Positions 33,300 through 40,532 of a DNA stretch of 64,000 nt are shown here, piece after piece. Numbering within the stretch: position 1 is the stretch's first letter; each line of letters opens with the position of its first letter. The translations under genes were made by a program, and so were the position numbers. The notes under the pieces were generated by a model. That model did not search any database. It worked only from the letters and a program-made list of their open reading frames with translations, and had not been told where the DNA came from. The stretch is from Hymenobacter setariae (lineage in GTDB: Bacteria > Bacteroidota > Bacteroidia > Cytophagales > Hymenobacteraceae): positions 726,129 through 790,128 of the forward strand of contig NZ_VMRJ01000001.1 of the NCBI RefSeq assembly GCF_007713685.1, written 5' to 3'.

Positions 33300-35423
33300 A
33301 TGGCCGCCCTAATCCTTACTGCGGACCCCACTTTCACCGTTCCAACTTGGAGTGCCGGCGGTGTTACGCCTGTCCCTAGCACTAAGTATACCGCTAGTTC
33401 CGCAGATTTTCAGAGCAACGTTCGGGATAATGCCTTAGCAGGCACTACGGCCCGCAACCGCTGCGCATTCGCCTATGTGGAACATAGGTTTTCTAACGGG
33501 CTACCGACCCAGGCTAGCATTAAGATGTTTAGCCGCGTCTACGGCCGCACGATTGCCAACAGCCAGGTAGGCATTGCCGTGTTTGTAGATGGCACTTTCG
33601 TGGGTATTGCCAACCCTACCGCCGCCGATGTCGAGCAGACCATCCCCTTCGCCCTCAGTGGCGCCAGCGGCAACCACGTCGTACGCTTTCAAGAGCCCTT
33701 ACAGGAGCAAGGCAATGTCGGGGATTACCGGGGCACTTCTATCATTTCCATAGACTACGGGCAAAACGCACCAGCTTACAGCGTGGTCGCGCCTACCGTT
33801 TCGGCTACTACCATAGCCTGGAACTCCAACAGTATCGGGGTGGGCACAGGCACCGACATCCCGCAGCGCGATGGCGTGCAGGCTGTCCTAAAGGGCTTGA
33901 TGGGCAATACAGCCAAGTTTATCAGCTTGGGGGCCGGGGGGCGCAGAATATCCGACGCTTACCCCGACCAAGCCGCCTGCGATGCGGAAATGCTGCTACT
34001 GGCTAAGGCCTGGCAAGGGGTAGCTAATCCAGTTTATTACTTGTCTATCGGGGTAAACGACATCCCGGCTGGCTTTAGCATTAGCCAGGCTGCGGCCGCT
34101 GCTGGCCGCATTTTAGATACCGTACACGCCCGCTACCCCAAAGCCCGCGTTCTGTTCCAAACGCCGCTACTCGTGTCGGGTGCAGTAGCCAATTATACAG
34201 AGGCCAACATGGTGCCCTTGCGGGCGGCCTTCGTTGCCCTGGCGAACGCGCGGCCCTGGGTAGAGCTAGTAAACGGGCTGGGCTTACTTGCTAGCACGCA
34301 AAAGCTCATTGATGGCCTGCACCCGAGCAATGCGGGGGCAGTAGAGTACGCCACCAACTTGTATACCAACTATTTCGGAACGTACTCGGAATCTGGTAAC
34401 GGCGCCATTTTTGACGAAGACAATAGCTCCCTGCGCTTCCCCGATGGGGGGTACACGGTCGAGAACAGCACCCTCTATATTAACGGCCGAGGATATTCTA
34501 CGCAAGAAGTAGATAAGCGCGCTCGGGTGAAGTTCTACAACCCTACCCCGTTTAAAATGGCGGCTAGTTATCCGTTGGCTGCAGACAAGGGCGGGGCATT
34601 GCTGACGCTGATAGACCGCACCAGCCAAGAGGCTGTGCTTAATGTTAACTTGAAACAGTCGCTGCCACTCGGCAGTACGTCGCAGCCTTCAGCGCAGCGT
34701 TACGTGAGCGCGAACACGTACCCAGCAGGCCATTACGAGCTAATCTTCCAAAGCAACCCCGCTATTGCGACAAGAAAAATTTCTTTCGACCAATGCCGCG
34801 TCGTAGACCCTAGCACGCCTTCTATCGGGGGCGAGGAGGTTGTTTACGATATCACTTTTAACACGCTCCAGCACGCCCCGCTAGATGGGCAAGATAACTG
34901 GACGGACTACACGCCGAACAAGGACCAGTACTTGGTTACGAGCACCGGCCTCACGCTAAAAGCGGGGTCTAGCTTCGATGCCAACCCTCGGGGTGCGCTC
35001 TATAACTACCAGTTTCTAAACGGGGAAATTCGCGTGCGGCTAAACAAGCTGATTCCGACCGTAATGATTCGGGCCCGGCACCAGCTCAGCACTGATAGGT
35101 GCCTCGCGTTTTGGTGCCGCTTTGATGATGTCGCCAAAAAGTTCGTGTTTGATGCGGGCGTGATTCAGGGCACCAGCGTCGCGGTGCTTAGTCCCACCGT
35201 GGGCCCTTACATGCCTACGGTGGGGGTAGATGATTTTATCATGGCCTTCAAGCTAGTAGGCAATCAAGTAGAGTTGCGCGCTTATAGCCAGTTCGCGCCT
35301 TACCCCGAAACGGCCTCCTACACGACCACGCTACCCGATGACTACAACCTGCCCGCAGGCTTAGTGGGCATCTGTGCCCTCTCCTATGAGGCAGAGGCTT
35401 ATGAGTTCGTCCTGTTTGCCTAG
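33300..35423 (+). CDS. receptor-binding fibre with SGNH esterase domain
   Basis: This 707-aa protein has an N-terminal beta domain (1-160), an SGNH/GDSL hydrolase domain (about 165-355) and C-terminal beta-sandwich modules. SGNH blocks are visible: Ser176 in AWNSNSIGVG, Gly in SLGAGGRRISD (about 209-219), Asn253 in SIGVNDIP, and Asp338/His341 in DGLHPSNAG. The usual Gly of block I (GDS) is Trp here. Such domains remove acyl groups from surface polysaccharides, so the protein may prepare the host capsule or LPS for adsorption. Confidence 0.82.
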   Translation: MAALILTADPTFTVPTWSAGGVTPVPSTKYTASSADFQSNVRDNALAGTTARNRCAFAYVEHRFSNGLPTQASIKMFSRVYGRTIANSQVGIAVFVDGTFVGIANPTAADVEQTIPFALSGASGNHVVRFQEPLQEQGNVGDYRGTSIISIDYGQNAPAYSVVAPTVSATTIAWNSNSIGVGTGTDIPQRDGVQAVLKGLMGNTAKFISLGAGGRRISDAYPDQAACDAEMLLLAKAWQGVANPVYYLSIGVNDIPAGFSISQAAAAAGRILDTVHARYPKARVLFQTPLLVSGAVANYTEANMVPLRAAFVALANARPWVELVNGLGLLASTQKLIDGLHPSNAGAVEYATNLYTNYFGTYSESGNGAIFDEDNSSLRFPDGGYTVENSTLYINGRGYSTQEVDKRARVKFYNPTPFKMAASYPLAADKGGALLTLIDRTSQEAVLNVNLKQSLPLGSTSQPSAQRYVSANTYPAGHYELIFQSNPAIATRKISFDQCRVVDPSTPSIGGEEVVYDITFNTLQHAPLDGQDNWTDYTPNKDQYLVTSTGLTLKAGSSFDANPRGALYNYQFLNGEIRVRLNKLIPTVMIRARHQLSTDRCLAFWCRFDDVAKKFVFDAGVIQGTSVAVLSPTVGPYMPTVGVDDFIMAFKLVGNQVELRAYSQFAPYPETASYTTTLPDDYNLPAGLVGICALSYEAEAYEFVLFA

Positions 35424-35477
35424 CCATCGCGGCTAGCGGCCCCACCCTCACTGTATTTGCTTATCGCCCCTAACCCT

Positions 35478-35681
35478 ATGCACATCCATCTCCTCGACGG
35501 CCAAGCCGTTGCCTGCTACGACCCCGACCTGCTCAAGCCCGTGCATGTGAGCGGCCCCAAGCCGACTGGCCTACATCCGGAAGAGCGCGCCCGCCTCGAA
35601 TCTGAGCGCGCCTGCCTCATTCGTGAGCGCCATAACACCCAGTGCGGCATCGACCACATCACGGCTTTGCTGGCTGCCTAG
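35478..35681 (+). CDS. small hypothetical protein
   Basis: This 67-aa protein (MHIHLLDGQAVACYDPDLLK) has a charged helix in its second half (PEERARLESERACLIRERHN). I do not recognise it. The ATG at 35,478 is preferred over a TTG at 35,457. It ends 5 bp before the next gene. It may be a small virion or lysis-associated protein. Confidence 0.55.
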   Translation: MHIHLLDGQAVACYDPDLLKPVHVSGPKPTGLHPEERARLESERACLIRERHNTQCGIDHITALLAA

Positions 35682-35686
35682 TACTC

Positions 35687-36004
35687 ATGTCTAATAACGA
35701 CAGCACCATCGACAAGCTCAAAATCTGGGCTTTCCCGGCCCTGTTGGCGGTGCTGAACGTGCTGCTCACCACCCAGATTAACAGCGCCGCCAACGACATC
35801 AAGGAAACGCGCAAAGACATCATCGAGCTCTCGACTACGGTGAAGCTCGAAACGATGGAGCGCCAGTACCTCACCCAGCGCGTCACCAACCTGGAAGCGG
35901 CCAAGCAGGAGGCGGCTGCTACACATAAGGAGTTCGAGCAGCGCATCAATTCGCTGGAGCAGCGTGCGGCCATGTACGACCAATTCATGAGCACCCACAA
36001 ATGA
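35687..36004 (+). CDS. membrane-anchored coiled-coil protein (lysis region)
   Basis: This 105-aa protein has a membrane segment near the N-terminus (IWAFPALLAVLNVLLTTQI, about 11-29) and then a long coiled coil to the C-terminus. The layout is that of an inner-membrane spanin subunit or a tail/holin accessory protein. Its stop interlocks with the following holin-like gene. I cannot say which without comparison. Confidence 0.65.
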   Translation: MSNNDSTIDKLKIWAFPALLAVLNVLLTTQINSAANDIKETRKDIIELSTTVKLETMERQYLTQRVTNLEAAKQEAAATHKEFEQRINSLEQRAAMYDQFMSTHK

Positions 36005-36330
36005 AAGGAGCCAGCCGCCACCTGCGGGAGTTCTTCGAAGATGCCCGCGGGCACTTCAACGCCTTCACGCTTATCGCTCTCACCGCCGGCATAACGCTGG
36101 CCACGGCCCCGCTGGTGTGCCGCATCATGACGTGGCCCACGCTCAACCGCGACGAGATAAGTGCCCTGAGCCTCGTGTACTGCATCTCGGCCCTGGGTGA
36201 TTACCTGCTGGGCATTTTCCTCAACAAGATGCCCTCGACCCTGGTGCAGCAAAACCAAGGCGACGGGGGCATGGCCATCGGCGAAGGTGCCACTGCCGGC
36301 CCAGTTGGTGAGCTGCCGCCCGCTTCCTAA
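36001..36330 (+). CDS. holin-like membrane protein
   Basis: This 109-aa protein has two probable membrane segments (FTLIALTAGITLATAPLVC, about 22-40, and ALSLVYCISALGDYLLGIFL, about 54-73), a basic N-terminus and a hydrophilic tail. Its size and position fit a class II holin. The start overlaps the previous stop as ATGA. Confidence 0.65.
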   Translation: MKGASRHLREFFEDARGHFNAFTLIALTAGITLATAPLVCRIMTWPTLNRDEISALSLVYCISALGDYLLGIFLNKMPSTLVQQNQGDGGMAIGEGATAGPVGELPPAS

Positions 36331-36354
36331 CTGTCACACCCTCTTTTTCTGCCA

Positions 36355-36630
36355 ATGCCCAAGTACCTACTCCTACTATCCCTGCTGGCCCTAGGTGCCT
36401 GCCACCCGAAAGAGTCCACCGTGCCCGCCATCGTGCGCGCCGCGGTAGCACAGGCCCGCCGCGACAGCACCAAGGCCGCCCGCCTGGATAGCACCGCCCG
36501 CTACTACCGTGACCTCGGCCAGACCTACGAAGATTCTGCCACGCTCTACCATCTGCAAAGTACCCATGTCAAAGCTCAAGCTACTGCTGCTGACAGCGCT
36601 GCCCTTCAGCGCTTTTTCGCAGGCTATTAA
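36355..36630 (+). CDS. small lipoprotein, possible o-spanin
   Basis: This 91-aa protein has a lipoprotein signal with lipobox LALGAC, giving a mature protein that starts at Cys16. The rest is charged and helical with Ala/Arg/Asp. The last 65 bp overlap the next gene in another frame, a layout seen for spanin pairs. A leader CTCTTTTTCTGCCA precedes the ATG, similar to the capsid leader. Confidence 0.65.
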   Translation: MPKYLLLLSLLALGACHPKESTVPAIVRAAVAQARRDSTKAARLDSTARYYRDLGQTYEDSATLYHLQSTHVKAQATAADSAALQRFFAGY

Positions 36631-36973
36631 ACTCATTCCGCCACCCGGCCCCACCGTCTGCATGCCCGTAGCGCAGGCGGCTAAGGTACGCGACAGCCTC
36701 ACGGTGCTGCCCAAAGTGCGGCGGGAGGCGCGCACCTGGCGCAAGGCGGCTACCACCTACCGCACGGCCGCCGATACGGCGCAGGCTGCTTACGTGCGCC
36801 AGGTTGCAGCTATAGCCAACGTGCAGCTGGCCCTGCGGGAGGAAACCATCGAAGCCACCCGCTACGAGGTCAGCGCCAAGAAGTGGAAAGGCAAAGCGCA
36901 ACGCCGGGGCTTCTGGAGCTGGCTGGGCTGGGCTGCCGCCCTTGGTCTCACCCTAAGTATTGCCGCTCGCTAG
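36566..36973 (+). CDS. signal-bearing coiled-coil protein with C-terminal anchor
   Basis: This 135-aa protein starts inside the preceding lipoprotein gene. It has a cleavable signal (MSKLKLLLLTALPFSAFSQA), a helical coiled region (about 45-105) and a C-terminal hydrophobic segment (FWSWLGWAAALGLTLSIAAR). If spanin-like, it would be unusual, since i-spanins are anchored at the N-terminus. The ATG at 36,566 is chosen because the upstream part of the frame shadows the lipoprotein. Confidence 0.6.
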   Translation: MSKLKLLLLTALPFSAFSQAIKLIPPPGPTVCMPVAQAAKVRDSLTVLPKVRREARTWRKAATTYRTAADTAQAAYVRQVAAIANVQLALREETIEATRYEVSAKKWKGKAQRRGFWSWLGWAAALGLTLSIAAR

Positions 36974-36974
36974 C

Positions 36975-37418
36975 ATGGTTATTTCCATCATTCGCCAGCC
37001 GAGCGCCAAGGGCGCGACGCTGAGCACCTGGTACATCGAGGGCCAAAAAGTATGCGTCGGCATTGAAGACGTAGTGCGTGGTCCGAGAGAGGCCAAGGTC
37101 TACGGCAAGACGGCCATACCTGCCGGTACCTACCGCGTGATTGTCACGATGAGCAACCGCTTCAAGCGCCGGCTGCCGCTGCTGGTGAACGTGCCCGGTG
37201 GCAGCATCCGCTTCGGCAACAACCTCATCGACGACTGCGGCGTGCGCATCCACCCCGGCAACACGGCCGCTGATACCGAGGGCTGCCTGCTGCCCGGCTC
37301 GGCCTTCGGCGCCGACGGGGCCAGCGTTTCGGCTAGTCGCGTGGCGTTCGACCGCCTGTTTCTGCGCATCGAGACGGCCGTGGCCAACGGCGAACCTATT
37401 ACCCTCACCATTAAATAA
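36975..37418 (+). CDS. DUF5675-like protein, endolysin candidate
   Basis: This 147-aa protein has VISIIRQPSAKGATLSTWYI, TAIPAGTYRVIVTMSNRFKR and RIHPGNTAADTEGCLLPG. The last has a conserved His and Cys in the order HxGN...GC, which I recall from the DUF5675 family and which resembles the active-site layout of L,D-transpeptidase-type enzymes. No lysozyme, amidase or peptidase is found elsewhere in the prophage. It lies in the lysis cassette, so a cell-wall enzyme role is the best inference. Confidence 0.65.
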   Translation: MVISIIRQPSAKGATLSTWYIEGQKVCVGIEDVVRGPREAKVYGKTAIPAGTYRVIVTMSNRFKRRLPLLVNVPGGSIRFGNNLIDDCGVRIHPGNTAADTEGCLLPGSAFGADGASVSASRVAFDRLFLRIETAVANGEPITLTIK

Positions 37419-37426
37419 TCTTTTCT

Positions 37427-37612
37427 GTGAAAAAGTATCTCGCAATCATTCTTTGGGTAGCAGCTGCTGCCATGTTCATAGCTGAGCCCCTCAACCCTGG
37501 TTCTGGCTGGGTAGTCGGTGGTATTGGCTTCACAGCCGTGGGCTGCATCGTGGCGGGCTACAGCAAGTACCGCACGGGCAAGTGGTTTACCAACGAGTCA
37601 GGAGGCCACTAG
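37427..37612 (+). CDS. small two-TM membrane protein
   Basis: This 61-aa protein starts at GTG 37,427 after ATCTTTTCT. It has two hydrophobic segments (YLAIILWVAAAAMFIAEP and GWVVGGIGFTAVGCIVAGY) and a short basic tail. It might be a second holin or antiholin. The next ATG follows its stop directly. Confidence 0.6.
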   Translation: MKKYLAIILWVAAAAMFIAEPLNPGSGWVVGGIGFTAVGCIVAGYSKYRTGKWFTNESGGH

Positions 37613-38092
37613 ATGCTTGCTATCACCTATCAGCTTTTCGCCATCCTGTGCGGCTGGCTGGAAGCCGTGCTCTACGCGCGCCGCGGGGCTGAGGCCTTCA
37701 CGGGCAATGAGCACACCGGCATGATGCTGCAGCGCATCGCCGCCTGGCTGCTGGTACCGGTGTCGCTACTCGCCCAGCACTGGATAGGCGAGTGGGCCCT
37801 GGTCGAGATAGTGCCGGCCGGGCTGCTCTTCCCGCTCTTCCATGATGAAGCCTACAACTTCACTCGGCTCTGGATTGACAAGCGGGCGCAGCTCAATACA
37901 GGCCTAGGCATCCTGGCCCCTGAGGCGACTCGGGACAAGCTAGCTTGGCACCAGGCGTGGGCAGCCTACGCCTACGGCTACCAGTCGCCTACTACCACTG
38001 CCCGCAATGATTTCAATGGCACGCAGCGCACTTGGCTGGCCCTAGGTGGCCTGCTGGTACTGATAGCTGGCTACTGGTTACTTCTCAAATAG
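37613..38092 (+). CDS. membrane protein of the lysis region
   Basis: This 159-aa protein has several hydrophobic segments (LAITYQLFAILCGWLEAVLY, MLQRIAAWLLVPVSLLAQHW, LVEIVPAGLLFPLF and WLALGGLLVLIAGYWLLLK at the end), with a hydrophilic stretch between about 80 and 135. I do not recognise it. It starts at the base after the previous stop. Its last codons lie in the compound hairpin at 38,081-38,122. Confidence 0.6.
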   Translation: MLAITYQLFAILCGWLEAVLYARRGAEAFTGNEHTGMMLQRIAAWLLVPVSLLAQHWIGEWALVEIVPAGLLFPLFHDEAYNFTRLWIDKRAQLNTGLGILAPEATRDKLAWHQAWAAYAYGYQSPTTTARNDFNGTQRTWLALGGLLVLIAGYWLLLK

Positions 38093-38122
38093 CTCATCAA
38101 ACTTGATAAGCTGCTTGAGAAG
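38081..38122. repeat. compound inverted repeat at gene end
   Basis: CTTCTCAA, AGCT and TCAA at 38,081-38,100 are mirrored by TTGA, AGCT and TTGAGAAG at 38,103-38,122, with 2-nt bulges between the paired blocks. It includes the stop codon region of the membrane gene. No T-run follows. Confidence 0.55.
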
Positions 38123-38200
38123 CTAGCCTCATAATCTATATCGGCGGGAAGGGAAGGCTCGCCACGTGTTCTATTGTTCGTGACCTATTAGCTATAAGTA

Positions 38201-38231
38201 AAAAGCCCCGGCCTGACCAGTCGGGGCTTTT
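38201..38231. terminator. strong intrinsic terminator after lysis cassette
   Basis: AAAAGCCCCG pairs perfectly with CGGGGCTTTT around an 11-nt loop. A T-rich end is present on both strands, so it can work bidirectionally. It closes the late operon. Confidence 0.75.
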
Positions 38232-38316
38232 CTATTCAGCTATGTGATAGGGCGTAGCGCCAGTGCCTTCCCGGTAGTGGGGCTTTCTTGTATAATTCTT
38301 GTAACATCTTTGTAGC

Positions 38317-38493
38317 ATGAAAGAACCTAAAGCCGCCCGCCGTAACCCCCAAGTGAGTATTGCCCTTGCCCCTGAGGATAAGAAATTTATAGAGAAAGTA
38401 GCCAAAGCACGAGGGTTAAGCATGAGTGCTCTGCTGCGCACGCTGGCCTATGATGAAGGGCGGCGACTAGGTATTGCGGACCCAAGCAAATAG
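38317..38493 (+). CDS. ribbon-helix-helix regulator
   Basis: This 58-aa protein has QVSIALAPEDKKFIEKVAKA then RGLSMSALLRTLAYDEG, the pattern of a CopG/Arc ribbon-helix-helix DNA-binding protein: a beta strand followed by two helices. It is isolated between two terminators, with an AT-rich upstream (TTGTATAATTCTTGTAACAT) suited to its own promoter. It may be expressed in the lysogen and control accessory or late genes. Confidence 0.7.
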   Translation: MKEPKAARRNPQVSIALAPEDKKFIEKVAKARGLSMSALLRTLAYDEGRRLGIADPSK

Positions 38494-38495
38494 CC

Positions 38496-38524
38496 GCCCC
38501 AACCTGACCGGCCGGGGCTTTTTT
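38496..38524. terminator. terminator between RHH gene and minus gene
   Basis: GCCCC (38,496-38,500) pairs with GGGGC (38,514-38,518), followed by a run of T. It serves the RHH gene and may also serve the convergent minus-strand gene ending at 38,523. Confidence 0.6.
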
Positions 38525-38825
38525 AGTCAAGCACAAACTCAACTGCCGTCCACGTGTAGTGCGCGTCGGGCAGGCGCTTATATTCTTTTTGAAATGCCTG
38601 TAGGATAGGGCCCCTCATTTTATCCTCGTTGGAGCAACCGATGATGCCACGCCCGAGTAAGGCAATGACAATAGTGGCTGGCTCATGGCGCTCGATGTAC
38701 TGACTAAGCAGGAGCATGCCTTCTATATTGGTTGTAATCTGAGGGCCGTCGCTGTCTATTTCTGGCAGGCGGATGTAGCGGATAATTCTATTCTTATAGG
38801 AAAGGTCATGAAACAGGTAACGCAT
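38523..38825 (-). CDS. hypothetical accessory protein
   Basis: This 100-aa protein (MRYLFHDLSYKNRIIRYIRL) has a central hydrophobic strand EPATIVIALLGRGIIGC and a mixed charged C-terminus. I do not recognise it. It has no signal peptide. It is convergent with the RHH gene, in the accessory part of the prophage, where lysogen-expressed genes are usual. Confidence 0.55.
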   Translation of the reverse strand: MRYLFHDLSYKNRIIRYIRLPEIDSDGPQITTNIEGMLLLSQYIERHEPATIVIALLGRGIIGCSNEDKMRGPILQAFQKEYKRLPDAHYTWTAVEFVLD

Positions 38826-38981
38826 CTACGGAATCACTTCAAAGTTTCGCCTAGATTACGCGTTGCGCGTATCCAGAGTTCAACATTAGTGCTACTGTCG
38901 CTGCATCTAGCTGTATAATAGCAGGTATAAGTAGTATAATGAAGAGATACAACCTAACCATCTAGCGCTTTTATTTGCGCT

Positions 38982-39140
38982 ATGTACACCCTACGCCGTC
39001 TGCGCTACGCGACCCGCTGGACGCGGCGCCTCAGTTTTGCGCTCCTTATTGTCTTGCTGTTGTTCCTTAGCTGGCGTGCCTATCAGGCCCGGCAGCAGAC
39101 CTATCAGCCAGCACCAGCCCCAGTTACGCAGCTAGCGTAG
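38982..39140 (+). CDS. small single-TM protein
   Basis: This 52-aa protein (MYTLRRLRYATRWTRRLSFA) has a strongly basic N-terminus, one membrane segment (FALLIVLLLFLSWRAY) and a Gln/Pro/Ala-rich tail. The layout keeps the N-terminus inside. It resembles the small membrane protein at 39,923-40,075 in size and type, though not in sequence. The role is unknown; superinfection exclusion is a common task for such proteins. Confidence 0.5.
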   Translation: MYTLRRLRYATRWTRRLSFALLIVLLLFLSWRAYQARQQTYQPAPAPVTQLA

Positions 39141-39219
39141 CATGACCTGCTACGCCTTCCGCCTGCTCGCGTCCGTCGCTATCAATCAGGCAGCACAGAG
39201 TAAGTTGCTAAGCGAGCAA

Positions 39220-39525
39220 TCACTTCCTTACCTTCCCTATTGCATACACTCCCGCTTTGGCTTTCAATGAATCCGGCCAGGCTAGCGCCTTAATGGACAC
39301 GTAGCCTATTCTAGTCTCGCTTAATCTTATTGCAATCTGGCCCCACTCGGGAGTTACGGGCATTACCAGGTCTACTGTATCGCCCGCCTCTACAATTGCT
39401 TGGGGCCTCTTAGAGTCGGCGGTCCATATCTGGGCATGAGCAGTAACGGCGACGGGGTAAGCAAGCCTCTCAGGTTTGCAGGTAACTAGAATTCCAAGCG
39501 TGCCAATAAATAGTAGTTTTTTCAT
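39220..39525 (-). CDS. lipoprotein with SH3-like domain, probable moron
   Basis: This 101-aa protein starts MKKLLFIGTLGILVTCKPER, with a lipobox-like LVTC. The mature part reads as a small beta barrel of the bacterial SH3 type (PQAIVEAGDTVDLVMPVTPE, then GQIAIRLSETRIGYVSIKAL). Such domains often bind peptidoglycan or proteins. It is minus strand in the accessory region, so it is a likely lysogenic conversion gene. Confidence 0.65.
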   Translation of the reverse strand: MKKLLFIGTLGILVTCKPERLAYPVAVTAHAQIWTADSKRPQAIVEAGDTVDLVMPVTPEWGQIAIRLSETRIGYVSIKALAWPDSLKAKAGVYAIGKVRK

Positions 39526-39634
39526 GCTTGAAAGCTACAAAAAATTCCCCTTCCCGTGCAAGTACTACTATACTGCTAAGACGTGCATATTTGTAGGGAA
39601 TCCCTCACGGAAGGAATTCATACTAACCAAGAAG

Positions 39635-39663
39635 AAAGCCTCGTTTGCTTCAAGCGAGGCTTT
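39635..39663. terminator. terminator hairpin 1 of right-end array
   Basis: AAAGCCTCG pairs perfectly with CGAGGCTTT around an 11-nt loop, flanked by T on the plus strand. No gene clearly ends here on the plus strand. Confidence 0.6.
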
Positions 39664-39693
39664 TTCATGTATCAGCTACCCATACACTACAAA

Positions 39694-39722
39694 AAAGACT
39701 CACCTGAAGCAGATGAGTCTTT
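39694..39722. terminator. terminator hairpin 2 of right-end array
   Basis: AAAGACTCA pairs perfectly with TGAGTCTTT around an 11-nt loop. It lies 30 bp after hairpin 1. Confidence 0.55.
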
Positions 39723-39779
39723 CTGAGCTATGAAAACAAACTAGCCCGAAGGCCATCGCAAAATTAAATAAGCTGAACA

Positions 39780-39812
39780 AAAAAGGCCAGCCCTAGTAGA
39801 GCTGGCCTTTTT
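39780..39812. terminator. terminator hairpin 3 of right-end array
   Basis: A 12-bp perfect stem (AAAAAGGCCAGC with its complement) around a 9-nt loop, with A/T-runs on both sides. This is the strongest of the group. Confidence 0.65.
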
Positions 39813-39860
39813 AGATTGTGAACTTAGAAAAGCAGCGCGCTGCCTTTCTACTATAAAGAT

Positions 39861-39891
39861 AAAAGCCCCGACATGACCGGCCGGAGCTTTT
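39861..39891. terminator. terminator hairpin 4 of right-end array
   Basis: AAAAGCCCCG pairs with CGGAGCTTTT with one mismatch. Its stem resembles the terminator at 38,201. On the minus strand it lies 31 bp beyond the stop of the small gene at 39,923-40,075. Confidence 0.6.
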
Positions 39892-39922
39892 TAATTATGC
39901 ACATAGAATGTAGTTCAGTTTT

Positions 39923-40075
39923 CTACCGACGCACACCAACTCGCTCAGGCGAAGAGTTTAAAGGAGTGAGCAAATCGAGTGAGTAAAGAAACCAAGTGAT
40001 GAAAGCAGTAATCAGCAGCGACGTTAGTAGGCGCGCTAGTAGTTTAAGCAGGACAGTCGAGGTAAGCTTTGCCAT
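39923..40075 (-). CDS. small single-TM protein
   Basis: This 50-aa protein (MAKLTSTVLLKLLARLLTSL) has one membrane segment (LLTSLLITAFITWFLYSL) and a polar basic tail ending in VRR. It is minus strand, and hairpin 4 lies beyond its stop. Its size and composition support a real small membrane protein, but there is no family match. Confidence 0.45.
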   Translation of the reverse strand: MAKLTSTVLLKLLARLLTSLLITAFITWFLYSLDLLTPLNSSPERVGVRR

Positions 40076-40153
40076 GTGTTAAAAGGTGCACCAGCTGAAA
40101 TCAAATTATGACGGGCTGAGGCATTGTCGGTAGTGCGACACAACCACCACTAG

Positions 40154-40360
40154 CTACTTGCTAAACCACTTCTCCCACTGCTCAGGCGTCACTACCAGCA
40201 GCCTTATGCCTTCGCCCACAGGGATTGGCTCGATAGCCACATTGCCATCCTTACGTCGGGTGATTTGCAGCTCGTAGCGCTGGCCTACTCGAAAGCCTAG
40301 CCAATTATCATCTACGCCAGCAGCAATTTCGCCGAGATAGGTGCGGGTTTCGGTAGTCAT
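40154..40360 (-). CDS. small hypothetical accessory protein
   Basis: This 68-aa protein (MTTETRTYLGEIAAGVDDNW) is beta-rich (RVGQRYELQITRRKDGNVAI) and ends VVTPEQWEKWFSK. I do not recognise it. It is preceded on the same strand by a 50-codon frame ending 8 bp upstream, possibly in one operon read toward the prophage interior. Confidence 0.55.
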   Translation of the reverse strand: MTTETRTYLGEIAAGVDDNWLGFRVGQRYELQITRRKDGNVAIEPIPVGEGIRLLVVTPEQWEKWFSK

Positions 40361-40368
40361 AGAAAAAA

Positions 40369-40521
40369 TTAATTAAGAGAGTAGCGATAGAGTAGCGGCT
40401 CTATGCGCGTAGGCAACCGCTCAGTAGGCCGTGGAAGGCGACTATCGTAGTGCGCGCGGCCACGTGCTAGCAGGGCCAGCCCCTGAATTGTAGCCTTATT
40501 AGGTAGCGAGAAATAGGGCAT
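40369..40521 (-). CDS. possible small basic protein
   Basis: This 50-codon frame (MPYFSLPNKATIQGLALLAR) is basic and rich in Arg, Leu and Pro. It lies 8 bp upstream of the 40,154-40,360 gene on the same strand. The evidence is only the frame and spacing. Confidence 0.35.
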   Translation of the reverse strand: MPYFSLPNKATIQGLALLARGRAHYDSRLPRPTERLPTRIEPLLYRYSLN

Positions 40522-40532
40522 TGTTTGACGCT

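Larger units (their letters stand above)
39526..39922. other. gap filled by four terminator-like hairpins
   Basis: About 400 bp with no convincing protein gene. Hairpins lie at 39,635, 39,694, 39,780 and 39,861, separated by 30-57 bp. A reading frame at 39,476-39,733 passes through two of them and is not believed. Short noncoding RNAs, each with its own terminator, would fit but are unproven. Confidence 0.45.

Noticed and set aside
39142..39267. Plus-strand 42-codon frame after the small TM gene
   Set aside because: It overlaps the end of the minus-strand lipoprotein gene and has no supporting features.
39476..39733. 85-codon plus-strand reading frame
   Set aside because: It runs through two terminator hairpins and overlaps the opposite-strand lipoprotein gene start; composition is not protein-like.
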